NCBI RefSeq assembly: GCF_019578655.1
Contig: NC_063261.1
Coordinates: 11,106,446-11,170,445 of the forward strand
DNA from: Ricinus communis
Taxonomy: Eukaryota > Streptophyta > Magnoliopsida > Malpighiales > Euphorbiaceae
DNA: 64,000 nucleotides
Direction: 5' to 3'
How positions within the stretch are numbered: the stretch's first letter is position 1; each line of letters begins with the position of its first letter. The notes below the pieces were generated by a model. That model saw only the letters and a program-made list of their open reading frames with translations. It made no database searches and had not been told where the DNA came from. The translations under genes were made by a program, and so were the position numbers. Of the stretch, positions 11,468 to 23,428 are shown piece by piece.

Positions 11468-11503
<36 letters not shown>
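11468..11503. repeat. TTA trinucleotide microsatellite inside the viral copy
   Basis: About twelve TTA units are present. The right viral copy has the corresponding AAT run at 18081-18110, interrupted by one AAAT, so the tract belongs to the viral sequence and has changed in length. Confidence 0.9.
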
Positions 11504-11575
11504 GGCATTTGGTCCATTGCAGAATTATTTTAGGCTGCCATTTCTGGTTTTTAACCCAAGAGCTTTACAAAGATA

Positions 11576-13016
11576 TTATTTGATGGGCTTAAATATCCCA
11601 AAACAGTCATCTTCGTTCGAGTCTCCATCTAGATTAATTGCTGCTGAGCTGGTGCTAGAAGAGGAAGATGAAGCTTTAGATTTTTCTTTTGAAGAGGCGG
11701 TTTCTGACAACTGTTTGATCAATTGTAAGAAATCTTCTTCTATTTGAGCCGCCGCTAGCTTTGGAATAATGAAAGACTTATGTGCAAGGAAAGTGGTATG
11801 TTCTTTCGGAGGTGGCAAGAAGCTATTCTTTGAAAGAAAACTTTGTACCATCTTTAGGGATAATTTTTCTTGGTGGTTAAATTTATCCCACCATTTAACT
11901 TTGAATCTTCGGGCAAGGATGATTTCTCCATCTGCTGCTTGGTTGAAATGGAAATACCATACACATACCCATGGGAGAAAGAGTTTGAACAAAATAGAAG
12001 TAAATGGGGGAAACGTCTTTCTATTTTGTTTAGTTTATAGTGGGCTTTGAATAGATTAAACAGAGGTAGAACTTCTGGAATTATGGTCTCTGGAACATTT
12101 CCATAAAAATTCCACCATTGTTTAAACCAATATGGAATTTTTGAAGTTTGGATTGTGCTTGTGTCGAAGTAGAAAAGCCAAGAATGACTTTGTCCTTCGT
12201 TTTGTAAAAGAAAGGTATTAAACCAAGCTTGTTGGTAATCCCAATAGTTGAAAGAAGTATTTAGGCTTGATGGGTAGGTGCTTTGGAGGGAAGTTGGAAA
12301 AGATCTTGGTGAATGTAAATCCATTCCCCAATCTGAAGGGTGGAAAATTCTTTGGATGGTGCATGTGGAATATGCAGGGTCTTTGTGGTCTTTATGCTTT
12401 TTGAAGTGTTTAAACTTTGCAGAACCAATTACCTCAAGGATAGACTGGTAGTAAGATTAGGGCTTTGAAATATTCCAGGGTTTAAAATACCATCCTGGAG
12501 GGAAAATTTTTGAAACTAGTTTTGAGGGGCTTTCTATACAGAATCCTTCCTCAATAGTTAAAATGCTTTGGAGATTTTACTTTTCTACATACTCATTGGT
12601 TTTAAAAAGTTTTGTTTGCGACAAAACTATTTCTTGTGAGTTAGGCTTTGAAATACTTTGAGAGCTCTAAGATAGGTTTTGAGGAAAAATTGCTATCTCA
12701 GGTTTTGAAAGAGGGATAGAAAGTATACCTTTACCTTTGTTGGAAGAGGAGGATGTCTTTGGAGAGACTTCGAGGTAAAGTTCTACTAGTTGCTTTGAAT
12801 ATTCTTCGACCCTCTTTAATAATTCGGGAGTTTGCTGTGCAAGCCACTCTGAATATGAAATTGCTTTTGGGTTGGGTCTTCTTTCATTTCTTCCTGGATG
12901 ATTATAGTCCAGGTTTTGATAGGCTTTGAAGAGGAGGGTAAAATCTCATTTTTCGGGCTTTGAACAACTTTAGTTGGCTTTTCCTCTTTGTCTTTTGCTC
13001 TCGATTTTCTTGGCAT
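11576..13016 (-). pseudogene. Second viral ORF of unknown function, left copy, broken
   Basis: The ATG at 13016 overlaps the end of the RT-RNase H frame closely (the stop is at 13019-13021). The N-terminal part is Lys/Ser-rich with MPRKSRAKDK. A frameshift near 12830 breaks it. Later segments are open at 12324-11854 and 11992-11576. The C-terminal segment is intact here and contains VWYFHFNQAADGEI, VKWWDKF, a Ser-rich tract and an acidic tail, NEDDCFGIFKPIK. The function is unknown. The Trp-rich middle (SYWLFYFDTS-like and KQWWNFYG-like stretches) is shared with the right copy. Confidence 0.75.
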
Positions 13017-13018
13017 TT

Positions 13019-14281
13019 TCACTCCTGTTTTTGAAGGAACTCTCTGGTTAGAAAGTCTGGAATTGAATTCGAATCTCCTATTATGTATTCAATTTCAAAA
13101 TCAAAAACAGAAAGAATGGTTTGCTATCTGGCAAAAATCTGTTTTGAAGCTATATTTTGAACATCTTTTTGTAAAACTTCTTTGGCGGATTTACAATCAA
13201 TCCTTAAAAGAAATTTTTGATTTAAAAGGTCGCTTTGAAATTTTGAAATGCACAAAACTATTGAAAGAATTTCTTTTTTGATAGTTGAATAATTCTTTTG
13301 TGTATCATTCCAGTGTGCATAAGTAAACTGGACAATGCATTCTTTGTTGTTTTGAACTTGCTTAAGAATTCCACCATATCCTAAATTTGATGCATCAGTT
13401 TCAACAATTTTGAATGTAGATGGATCAGCTATGTGTAAGCATGGTATTTCAGAAACTTGCTTTTTAATGCTTTGGACAATCTTTGTATACTCATCAGTCC
13501 ATGCAGGGGGATTTTTCTTTAATCTATCATGGAGATGCTTTGCTAAACAGTTCAAATTTGGATAAAAATCCATGACATAATTTAAACTGCTAAGGAACCT
13601 TTGCAATTGAGTTTTTTGCAAAATTTTATCTGGAAATTTTGAAGTAAAGGCTAAAGACCTTTCAATTGGGGTGATAGTTCCCCGGGAGATGTAATGTCCA
13701 AGAAATCTAATTTTTGTTTGGAATAAAGATATCTTGGATTTTGAAACTACTAGACCATTTTTTTTAACAACATAGAAAAATGTCTCCAAATATTTAAAAT
13801 GTTGCTCTAGAGAATTTGAAAATATCAACACATCATCGATATAGACAATGTAAAACTTTGAATAAGAATTGAAAATGTCATTCATGATTTTTTGAAATTC
13901 AGAAGGAGCATTTTTTAATCCGAAGGGCATTACATTCCATTCGTACTGGCCAAATGGAACTGTAAATACAGTTTTGTATCGGTCTTTATAATGAATCTGG
14001 ATTTGCCAAAATTCTGATTTCATATCAAACTTTAAAAAAATAAAAGCAGAATGAAGCTTTTGAAGAAGATCTTTTTTGTTTGGAATGGGGTATCTAATCC
14101 ACTTTAGAGCTTTATTCAAAGGTTTGTAGTTAATCACCAACCTAGGTGTTCCTCTTTCTATCTCGCTATTTTTGTTGACATAGAAGGCTGCACACGACTA
14201 GTGGGATCTAGATTTGGTAATCAAACCCTTTTGCTCTAAATCTTTAATTTTTATTCTACAATGGCTTTCAAGGGTCTCATA
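13019..14281 (-). pseudogene. Viral reverse transcriptase-RNase H, left copy
   Basis: The frame is open from about 14140 to 13124. Motifs in order are [30 protein letters not shown], the catalytic YIDD, FLGHYISRGTI, and the RNase H start ETDASNLGYGG. The Gly usual after FDMKS is Glu here. A TAG replaces a Trp codon just after QIFAR near 13122, and another in-frame stop lies near 14200. Some substitutions differ from the right copy, so the two copies have diverged since the inversion or came from slightly different viruses. Confidence 0.9.
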
Positions 14282-14640
14282 TTAATGACCCTCAAATCCA
14301 AAAATAAGTTTTGAAAGAAATTCTAAAAACTGAAACCCTTGTCCCTTCCTCTAGTAAGAACATCTATGATCTTACTATGATCTTGGCTAAAGGGAAAAGG
14401 TTAAAAAACCCTCTTCCTACTGTCCAAGAAATTCAAAAAGAAATCAAAGCCATCAAAACAGAGCTCAAAGATTTGAAAGAAAAATAGCAAAATGATTTTG
14501 TTTTGCTCCAAAGCTTGATTCTCAAACAGAATAGTGATTCTGATTCTGAAGAAGAAAATGATTTTCAAAATCTTGAGGTTTCTGAAAATGTTCCAGAAAA
14601 TTTCATTACTGTTTTAAAAGAAATTACCTCAAGAAAATAT
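14282..14640 (+). pseudogene. Unique centre of the viral locus: region before the protease
   Basis: This part is present only once. It encodes a Lys/Glu-rich stretch likely to form a coiled coil (EIQKEIKAIKTELKDLKEK, ended by TAG at about 14487) and then an acidic Ser/Asp/Glu segment. In caulimovirids such sequence lies between capsid and protease. No capsid zinc knuckle is visible, so the viral sequence is truncated at the junction. A frameshift near 14640 separates it from the protease frame. Confidence 0.55.
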
Positions 14641-16575
14641 TTGATCCAAATAAAACTCATTTCCCTAGTGATTTCCAAATAGAAACTATAGCTTTATTTG
14701 ATACAGGAGCAGACCTCAACTGTATCAATTATGAGCTGGTTCCTAAAAGGTATCATCAAGAAACAAAAGAAAGGCTCACTTCAGCCAATAGTTTAAAGAT
14801 TAGAATTGCGGGTAAAACTGAAGCTGTAATTCTAAATAACAATGTTGCTTTAAAAAATATTTTTATTCTTACAAAGGATTTACAGCAAACTGTTCTTTTG
14901 GGAACTCATTTTATAAATCTAATCACTCCTTTCAAAGTAACTATTGCTGGTATCATTTTTAAAGCTAAAGATTCAAAGATTATTTTTCCTTTTATAGAAA
15001 AACCCAAAAAGAGAAATCTCAATCTTATAAAAGCCCACTCAATTTATAATTTTGAGATAAATGCTTTGATTAAAGGAAAACAAACCCAGCTTTTCCACCT
15101 AAAACAAGATATGGGCTTGAAAAGAATCCAAAGCCAATTACAAAATGAGTTTATCCAAAGAAAAATTTCTGATTTGCAAAAGAAGATTGAAAAAGAAGTT
15201 TGTTCTGATCTTCCTAATGCTTTTTGGAAAAGAAAACAACATATGGTAGATTTATCATATGAAAAAGATTTTTGTGATAAAAAAATTCCCACCAAAGCCA
15301 GACCCATCCAAATGAATGAGACCCTTGGAAGCCATTATAGAATAGAAATTAAAGATTCAGAGCAAAAGGGTTTGATTACCAAATCTAGATCCCCCTGGTC
15401 GTGTGCAGCCTTCTATGTCAACAAAAATAGTGAGATAGAAAGAGGAACACCTAGGTTAGTGATTAACTACAAACCTTTGAATAAAGCTCTAAAGTGGATT
15501 AGATACCTCATTCCAAACAAAAAAGTTCTTCTTCAAAAGCTTCATTTTGCTTTTATTTTTTCAAAGTTTGATATGAAATCAGGATTTTGGCAAATCCAGA
15601 TTCATCCTAAAGACCGGTACAAAACTGCATTTACAGTTCCATTTGGCCAGTACGAATAGAATGTAATGCCCTTTGGATTAAAAAATGCTCCTTCTGAATT
15701 TCAAAAAATCATGAATGACATTTTCAATCCTTATTCAAAGTTTTGCATTGTCTATATCGATGATCTGTTGATATTTTCAAATTCTAGAGTAACATTTCAA
15801 ATATTTGGAGACATTTTTCTATGTCGTTAAGAAAAATGGTCTAGTAGTTTCAAAATCCAATATATCTTTATTCCAAATAAAAATTAGATTTCTTGGACAC
15901 TACATCTCCCGGGGAACTATCACCCCAATTGAAAGGTCTCTAGCCTTTACTTCAAAATTTCCAGATAAAATTTTGGAAAAAACTCAATTGCAAAGGTTCA
16001 TTGGCAGTTTAAATTATGTCATGGATTTTTATCCAAATTTGAACTGTTTAGCAAAGCCTCTCCATGATAGATTAAAAAAAATCCCCCTGCATGGACTGAT
16101 GAGCATACAAAGATTGTCCAAAGCATTAAAAGTAAGTTTTTGAAATACCATGCTTACACCTAGCTGATCCATCTGCATTCAAAATTGTTGAAACTGATGC
16201 ATCAAATTTAGGATATGGTGGAATTCTTAAGCAAGTTCAAAACAACAAAGAATGCATTGTCCAGTTTACTTCTGCACACTGGAATGATACACAAAAGAAT
16301 TATTCAACTATCAAAAAAGAAATTCTTTCGATAGTTTTGTGCATTTCAAAATTTCAAAGTGATCTTTTAAATAAAAAATTTCTTTTAAATCAAAAATTGT
16401 AAATTCGCCAAAGAAGTTTTACAAAAAGATGTTCAAAATATAGCTTAAAAACAGATTTTTGCTAGATGGCAAGCCATTCTTTCTATTTTTGATTTTGAAA
16501 TCGAATACATAAGAGGAGATTCGAATTCAATTCTAGACTTTCTAACCAGAGAGTTCCTTCAAAAACATGAGTGAA
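14641..16575 (+). pseudogene. Viral protease-reverse transcriptase-RNase H, right copy
   Basis: The aspartic protease motif ALFDTGADLNCI lies at 14691-14726, in the same frame as the RT start. RT motifs are VINYKPLNKALKWIR, FDMKSGFWQIQIHP and PFGQYE, then a TAG at 15657-15659 in place of a Trp codon, then MPFGLKNAP. The catalytic YIDD region near 15757 is followed by a frameshift at about 15790. The frame resumes at 15805-16143. The RNase H start ETDAS-NLGYGG is near 16190, in yet another frame, and a deletion removes part of RNase H near 16400. The domain ends with DFLTREFLQK at about 16570. In an intact virus this polyprotein makes the DNA genome from RNA. Confidence 0.9.
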
Positions 16576-16576
16576 A

Positions 16577-18006
16577 ATGCCAAGAAAATCGAGAGCAAAA
16601 GACAAAAAGGAAAAGCCAACTAAAGCTGTTCAAAGCTCGAAAAATGAGATTTTACCCTCCTCTTCAAAGCCTATCAAAACCTGGACTGTAATCATCCAGG
16701 TAGAAATGAAAGAAGACCCAGCCCAAAAGCAATTTCATATTCAGGAGTGGCTTGCACAGCAAACTCGCGAATTATTAAAGAGGGTCGAAGAATATTCAAA
16801 GCAACTAGTAGAATTTTACCTCAAAGTCTCTCCAAAGACATCCTCCTCTTCCAACAAAAGTAAAGGTATACTTTCTATCCCTCTTTCAAAACCTAAGAAA
16901 GCAATTTTCCCTCAAAACCTATCTCAGAGCTCTCAAAGTATTTCAAAGCCTAACTCACAAGAAATAGTTTTGTCGCAAACAAAACTTTTTAAAACCAATG
17001 AGTATGTAGAAAAGCAAAATTTCCAAAGCATTTTAACTATTGAGGAAGGATTCTGTACAAAAAGCCCCTCAAAACTAGTTTCAAAATTTTCCTCCAGGAT
17101 GGTATTTTAAACCCTGGAATATTTCAAAGCCCTAATCTTACTACCAGTCTATCCTTGAGGTAACTGGTTCTGCAAATTTTAAACACTTCAAAAAGCATAA
17201 AGACCACAAAGACCCTGCATATTCCACATGCACCATCTAAAGAATTTTCCACCCTTCAGATTGGGGAATGGATTTACATTCACCAAGATCTTTTCCTTCT
17301 TCCCTCCAAAGCACCTACCCATCAAGCCTAAATACTTCTTTCAACTATTGGGATTACCAACAAGCTTGTTTTAATACCTTTCTTTTACAAAACGAAGGAC
17401 AAAGCCATTCTTGGCTTTTCTACTTCGACACAAGCACAATTCAAACTTCAAAAATTCCGTATTGGTTAAAACAATGGTGGAATTTTTATGGCAATGTTCC
17501 AAAGACCATAATTCCAGAAGTTCTACCTCTGTTTAATCTATTCAAAGCCCACTATAAACCAAACAAAATAGAAAGACGTTTCCCCCCTTTACTTCTATTT
17601 TGTTCAACCTTCTTTCTCCCATGGGTATGTGTATGGTATTTCCATTTCAACCAAGCAGCAGATGGAGAAATCATCCTTGCCCGAAGATTCAAAGTTAAAT
17701 GGTGGGATAAATTTAACCACTAAGAAAAATTATCCCTAAAGATGGTACAAAGTTTTCTTTCAAAGAATAGCTTCTTGCCACCTCCGAAAGAACAGACCAC
17801 TTTCCTGGCACAGAAGTCTTTTATTATTCCAAAGCTAGCGGCGGCTCAAACAGAAGAAGATTTCTTACAATTGATCAAACAGTTGTCAGAAACCGCCTCT
17901 TCAAAAGGAAAATCTAAAGCTTCATCTTCCTCTTCAGCACCGTGATTGATCCGGATGGAGACTCGAACGAAGATGACTGTTTTGGGATATTTAAGCCCAT
18001 CAAATA
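16577..18006 (+). pseudogene. Second viral ORF of unknown function, right copy, broken
   Basis: The ATG at 16577 lies just after the RT-RNase H stop. The N-terminal part, 16577-17110, is basic and Ser-rich with a helical stretch (RELLKRVEEYSKQLVEFY). A frameshift near 17100 and stops near 17130 and 17238 follow, then 17268-17723 is open (FNYWDYQQA, IPYWLKQWWNFYG, VKWWDKF) to a stop near 17721, then 17742-17945, with a last frameshift before the acidic tail at about 17940-18006. I do not recognise the family. It is not an obvious translational transactivator. Confidence 0.75.
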
Positions 18007-18080
18007 ATATCTTTGTAAAGCCCTTGGGTTGAAAACCAGAAATGGCAGCCCAAAATAATTCTGCAATGGGCCAAATGCCC

Positions 18081-18110
18081 AATAATAATAATAATAAATA
18101 ATAATAATAA
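18081..18110. repeat. AAT microsatellite in the right viral copy
   Basis: AAT units are interrupted once by AAAT. This is the counterpart of 11468-11503. Confidence 0.85.
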
Positions 18111-18139
18111 AAAGTCATTTTAAAAGAAAAGAAAAAAAG

Positions 18140-18345
18140 ACAAAAGACTCTGCATCTTTACTTTTTTAAAGTAAAAGATTCCTCACTGTTGAAGCGTGGC
18201 AGACAACTTCTGCAAAAGTCATGGAGCCTCTCACTCTATTATCAAAAGCATCCAAAAGACATGGAGCCCCTCACTCCATTATGAAGAGCATCCAGAGCAA
18301 CAATTATGGAGCCTTAAGGCTGAAGACCTCTATAAATAGAGGAGT
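18140..18345 (+). promoter_or_regulatory. Pregenomic (35S-like) promoter of the pararetrovirus
   Basis: The TATA box is CTATAAATAGAGG with its core at 18331-18338. Upstream are two imperfect copies of a unit with CATGGAGCC and CTCACTC.ATTAT near 18221-18290, and GACAACTTCTGC. The position after the last ORF and before a long leader is where caulimovirids place the pregenomic RNA promoter. It points right, out of the locus. Confidence 0.7.
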
Positions 18346-18652
18346 TTCCAAAGAAGAAGGCAGACTGAAAAATAACAAGAAACTCTTGTATTCTTCAAGT
18401 CATACCATTAGAAATATAGTGAGAAAAGAGAGTGTGAGAGTGATAGTGAGAAACCACCTTCCTCTTGTATTCACCAACTCTTGTAAGTTATATTTCTTTT
18501 GTTTAAAGCTTTCATTTTAAAGCTTTTATTTCAAAGTTTGTATATTTGTTCATTCATCAATAATCAAGAACTATTTTATCTTATTTCCATTTCTTTTTAA
18601 GATTTAACAAGTGTATGCTCTGTGCTTGCCTCGTCTGAGGATCCTGCACACC
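18346..18652 (+). other. Start of the viral leader
   Basis: This stretch of about 300 bases has no long ORF, only short frames. It ends at ATCCTGCACACC, where the viral homology of both arms stops. Caulimovirid leaders are long and structured; here only its first part is present. Confidence 0.5.
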
Positions 18653-18682
18653 AGAAATTTGTTAGTCTGTCTTATACTTGTC

Positions 18683-18683
18683 T

Positions 18684-18717
<34 letters not shown>

Positions 18718-18788
18718 TATACATGTATATACATGTAAATAAATAAATAAATATATATATATACATACATATATATATATATATATTT
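18683..18788. repeat. TA-rich microsatellite at the right edge of the pararetrovirus
   Basis: A long TA run is broken by ACATGTATATACATGTA and AAATAAATAAAT. Together with 11038-11060 it shows that the viral DNA sits in a TA-repeat context. Confidence 0.9.
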
Positions 18789-18789
18789 G

Positions 18790-20652
18790 GTTGATTTCAC
18801 ATGCTCAAATATTAGTAATTTTTAATTTTATACATTAATTTGTAAAAAGCTTAAACATTTGATTATTAAATTTTAACAAGTTGTTATACTATTTTGTAAG
18901 AAGCTAATATGGATAACATGTAACTTGTTGTTGACCTGCTATATACACTCAATTGTAAATAATTACTAGATTCATACACCAAATTATAACTTTTAAAAGC
19001 TTAAACACTTAATTATCAAATCTTAATAAGTTGAAATACTATTTTTATAATTATCCTAAAAAAGAATAATTTTAATGAAAAAGAAAAAAGTTAATGAAAC
19101 CAAATATCAGAAGTTATTCAATTTTTCAAAATATAAGGTTCAACTTATAAATATCGAAAAATATTAAAGAGTAATAAAATTAACTCTAAGAGCGTCACTA
19201 AAACATTCTTTATATATGTCAAATTTTTAAATATAAGAAATCATTTTATAAAATAAGATTTTTATGGACTTATAAATTGATTATTAAAGTGTTGACTAAC
19301 AAATAGAAAAGAATAATTTTAATGAAAAAAAAGTCAATGAAACCAAATCTCAGAAGTTATTCAAATTTTCAAAATATAGGGTCAACTTATAAATATCGAC
19401 AAATTTCAAGAGGTAATAAAAATAACTCTAAGAGAATCTTTAAAGCATTCTTTATATATGTCAAATTCTTAATTATAAGGAGCCATTCTATAAAATAAAA
19501 TTCTAATGGACTATTTATCTTTTAAATATAAAGTAAAAAAAAATTAGTTTGACATTCGTTATTTGATTTTAATAAATACATTATAAATTTTTATACATTT
19601 TCTTTGGCAAAAGTTAATAAAAACATGAAAGAGAAATCTGAAATATTAGCTAAAGTGTCCCCCCGCTCCTCCTTTGAATTTGGAGTCAATAAGCATTTCA
19701 TCCAAATTTTAATTTTCTGATCAATTTTTTTAACAACTTGCCAAAAGTGACCAATTCACCCTAATCAGAGAATTAAATTCATAAAAAAAAAATTAATTGG
19801 TCATTAAACTTCACACTAAATGTTAAACTGTATAAGAATAAATTTTTGTTGAGATATAATAAGATTAATTAATTTTAACATAATTTAGTCCTAATATCTA
19901 ACATAAATAATTAAATAATATTTTTATTAAAATTCTACGCTTCACATTCCCTAGCGTCAGTCGCGGGCCACAAGAAGAGTCGTGACATAACCTTTTTTGT
20001 TAAGCATTTAACATTTTTACCTTCAAAACATTCAACTTATAAATTTATACTAATCTAGACATAACATTTACAAAAATACGTTAAAATCAATACTTACCAA
20101 TTTGAACGCCTCATCCTTTCAAAAGATCGCAACTCTTTCTTAAATCTTCATAAAAAATCGATGGCAATAACTCTTTTTCAAATCGATTGTTAGACCTCAT
20201 TCATCCCTCAATCTTAAGAAAATAAACACTACAATAGCGTAATCATCCTCCTTCTACCTATAACAACTCCATCAACTTTATTTCTTTGTTGTAACAGTTA
20301 CATCTCCTACGAGAATAACATTTCATTCTCTTCTATTTCATTGAAAAAAAACACTAATTCATTGATTTGAAAAATCAACCACAAATATATTACAAGATTC
20401 ATTTAAAGGAAAAAAAACTCATTCAAATATATTTATTTGCTCAATCTCCCTTAAACACACATAATGTATAAGTCGAGATTGCAACTTATAAAGAGGAATA
20501 TACCAAAAATGACAAAAACAGTTATTTTGTAGCAACAATAATTGTTTCTCATCCAACTTGTCTCTTAGATTTTTAATAATATCATCAAATAAGTGAAAAA
20601 AATCAATTTTTGGCAATGAAACAATTTTCTAACTTTAAATGCCCACAATTGA
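18790..20652. other. AT-rich intergenic DNA with a two-copy tandem duplication
   Basis: I see no gene. A segment of about 210 bases at 19064-19275 recurs at 19311-19515, so the period is 247 bases. Both copies contain TCAGAAGTTATTCAA, AACTTATAAATATCGA and CATTCTTTATATATGTCAAA. The copies differ at several positions. The rest is low-complexity AT DNA with no coding signal. Confidence 0.75.
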
Positions 20653-20692
20653 ATCAATATATATATATGTATATACATATATATATATTGAT
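20653..20692. repeat. Perfect 40-base palindrome
   Basis: The sequence ATCAAT, then TA steps, then ATGTATATACAT at the centre, then TA steps and ATTGAT reads the same on both strands. It is mostly an AT microsatellite but is closed by the matching ATCAAT/ATTGAT ends. Confidence 0.85.
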
Positions 20693-20820
20693 AACAGTTT
20701 AAATCTTAAACTCGGAAAAAAAACTAAAAAGCAACAAATATCAATCACAACTCTAACAAAAAAAAATCAAAGACAAAATACTAATAAAACAAACAAATCA
20801 AAGCAGTTCAAATATAATAC

Positions 20821-22071
20821 TAGGGCTGAGCATGGATCTCGGTGATTCCCGCCCAGACCGAATAACCGTACCGAAAAATACCAGAACTGAAATAATCGAA
20901 ATTTTTTATAACCGAATTGAACTGATTCGATTTTTTTTTTCTATTACGGTATGGTACTGGTTCTTTAGTAAAAACTGTACCATAACCGTACCAGAACCGA
21001 TCCGTCTTGTACTGATCTGGACCAAACTGTAGAACATATATTTATTAATAATTATTTATATTATATAAATAATACCTACTAAAGATAACTATAATATTAT
21101 AAATTACTTTATACTCTATAAAAAAATTATTTGATATTTATCATTTTATATAATTCAAGCAATTATTATCGAAATAAGAAAAAAAATACTAAATATTAAA
21201 AATAACTATAATATTATAATGTATTTTATACTCTATAAATAAAAAAGTTATATATTAATATATCATATAGTATACTGATACTAATATACATTACTCTAAT
21301 ATTAAATTTATCATTTACTATATACTAACTTAACCCTAATACCTTTTCTTACCACATACTACAAGCCTACACTTAACAATTTGAATACACCGTCTTCCTC
21401 TTTAGAACACACCGCCGCACCTCTCAATTTTCAATTAAAAAAGATAAAATCCTTAGAGCAAATTTCTAGACAGAAAATCAAAAGAAAGAAGGAAGAAATT
21501 GGCTCGCGTAGACGTCTTCCTCTTTAGCGCTCTCTCTTCCTATAACTGTGCCGTCGTTACTTAGTCCCGAGTATTTTTCTTTTATTTTTTACTTTTTTAT
21601 TTTTATTTTTGATGGCTAGATTGTTGGCTGCAACTATAAAAAATATTTTATTTTAATGATTGCCATCTGCAAAATATTTTTATGCTATCAGTAACATATA
21701 TTTTAATAGTTTGTATTTGAACTTTGAATGAATTATTATACTTGCAAGTGACTGAATTACAAAACAGGTTGTTTAAGAATGTGATTGCAATTCTAATTCA
21801 GATTTTCATGCTACTTTCTTTAGGTTGGTAATCATATTTTCTCTAAAAGTATTTGATTAAAGATGAGATTAAAGTTGTGTTTTTTAAAATTTCTAGAACC
21901 AAAAATAGCACTGAACCAAACTGTATTTAACCGTAAAAATTGGTACAATACTGTACGGATCCTTTTATGTTTGGTACGGTAATGGTACCTTCAATTTTAA
22001 AAGAATCGAGGTTTGGTATGGTACTGGTGATTTATAGATAACCGAATTGGACCGATCCGTGCTCAGCCCTA
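20821..22071. mobile_element. Non-autonomous hAT-like DNA transposon, 1251 bp
   Basis: The termini are inverted repeats: TAGGGCTGAGCA-T-GGATC at the left and its complement with one mismatch at the right (GATCC-G-TGCTCAGCCCTA). The flanks TATAATAC (20813-20820) and CATAATAC (22072-22079) form an 8-base target duplication with one mismatch, which is the hAT signature. Both ends are packed with short subterminal motifs around GTACC, GGTAC and ACCGAA in inverted orientation, typical of transposase binding regions. No transposase is encoded. A less AT-rich internal piece at about 21370-21560 may be captured DNA. Confidence 0.85.
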
Positions 22072-22880
22072 CATAATACACTTAAAATCAACTGGAAAAA
22101 ATTACCAACAATCAACAACAAAAAACGTAACACCCCTTTTAAGAAAAAAGAAAATACAATAAAAATATAAAAATAAAGAGATAAAAAATATTAAAAAGAA
22201 AATAAAAATAAAATAAAAAAACTGTACATAAAACATGCAACAACAACAAAAAGATACTAATTAACTTTTAGATTTAAAATATTAAAAAAATCAACATATT
22301 TAACTAACAAAAAGATTAACATAAAACAAACAACAAAAGAGCTCTAAAATACAAAAGAAACAACACAAATTAATAAATAAACCTAAATCGAAACATAATA
22401 AACGATAAAATAAATAAAAAATTAAAAAATTAGAAGAAATTAAAAATCATAAATAGACTATCCTTCTGTTGCTTTATAACAATCTTGCTTTATTTTTTTC
22501 ACATTTTCTTCCTTAACCTCTCTCTTATATGAGATTTTGAATCGACAGCTTCATTTTTAATAACATTATCATTTTTAGAAACTTTTCTTTTCTTTTAGAA
22601 TGTTGCTTTATTTATATTTTTTTAACTTTAGTTTTTTTAAATTTTCTAAGTATTTCAGAATTAGATCTAAAATTAAAAGAACTAGAACCACTATGAATAA
22701 CAGCTATTTTAAAAATAATAGTTAAAAAGCTGAAATAAAAGAGAACTAAACCCACAAAAAACACAAAAATGGAAGTTAGAATAAAAAAGTTGGTAGTTAC
22801 TAATCATTAATGTTATCTACAAATAATTCAACAAATGCAATTATGAAAATGCCAAGAAGAAATATTTAAAAAGAAAACAA
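22072..22880. other. A-rich intergenic DNA upstream of FMT
   Basis: There are long A-rich tracts and no coding signal. Confidence 0.6.
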
Positions 22881-22908
22881 GGCCCAGAAAGCCCAACAAA
22901 GTTGGGCC
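22881..22908 (+). promoter_or_regulatory. Cluster of GGCCCA / GCCCA promoter elements of FMT
   Basis: GGCCCA at 22881, GCCCAA at 22891 and TTGGGCC at 22902 lie within 28 bases. GCCCA (site II) elements are bound by TCP factors and are common in promoters of plant housekeeping and mitochondrial-function genes. That fits a mitochondrial dynamics gene. The distance to the GC-richer leader (from about 22960) is 50-80 bases. No clear TATA box lies between them. Confidence 0.5.
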
Positions 22909-22959
22909 ACTGTACATATCATTATTCAACGAATGAAACAAAAATAAAAAGGGAAAATT

Positions 22960-23139
22960 TCGCCGCCTCTCAGTCTCATAAACAGCCACTTTCTTCCCTC
23001 TCCCTAAAACCTCAGCCCTTTCGCCGCTTTCATAAGATATCATATCTGCTCGCTTCTGTTTATGCCTATGTGCTTCTTGTTTTAGTTTCTAATTCACCAT
23101 TAGCTGAACAGCTGCGATTGAATTCAAGCTTTGTTCTTG
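22960..23139 (+). other. FMT 5' leader exon (non-coding), with probable leader intron
   Basis: This is a pyrimidine-rich, GC-richer stretch with TTTCGCCGCC repeated as TTTCGCCGCTTTC, resembling plant 5' leaders. A plausible donor, TTCTTG/GTAATG, lies at 23139/23140. The acceptor before the ATG at 23774 is not obvious (GGGGTAG at about 23766-23772 is possible). The exact limits are inferred. Confidence 0.45.
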
Positions 23140-23428
23140 GTAATGATATATTATGTTATAAATGAAGTTCTGATTTTATGTTATTGGAATTTTTATTCTA
23201 ATCCTTTAAGAAAGATAAGTTTGTGGGAGGTGCTGTGCTAATATATATATTTATGCAATGTTTCGGTTATCTACATCCTTGTTTTAACTGAAGTTAAAAT
23301 GATGTATAGGCTTGCTCTATTCTTTTATTAATCTGTTACCTCTCAGTCTTAACTGAAAGCTTATAAAGGAATGTCGATTTTACTCTTCTAGTATATCAAA
23401 TGTGTATAGAGGCTTATTTTTGCTTAGA

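Larger units (their letters stand above)
15325..18652 (+). repeat. Right arm of the viral inverted repeat
   Basis: It is the reverse complement of 11063-14281. Between the arms lie about 1.04 kb (14282-15324) found only once. The arms agree closely, by eye a change every few tens of bases, apart from small indels and the promoter deletion in the left arm. Confidence 0.9.

Noticed and set aside
22828..23165. Open frames on both strands across the FMT leader
   Set aside because: They overlap the promoter and leader, have no homology, and end before the true ATG at 23774.
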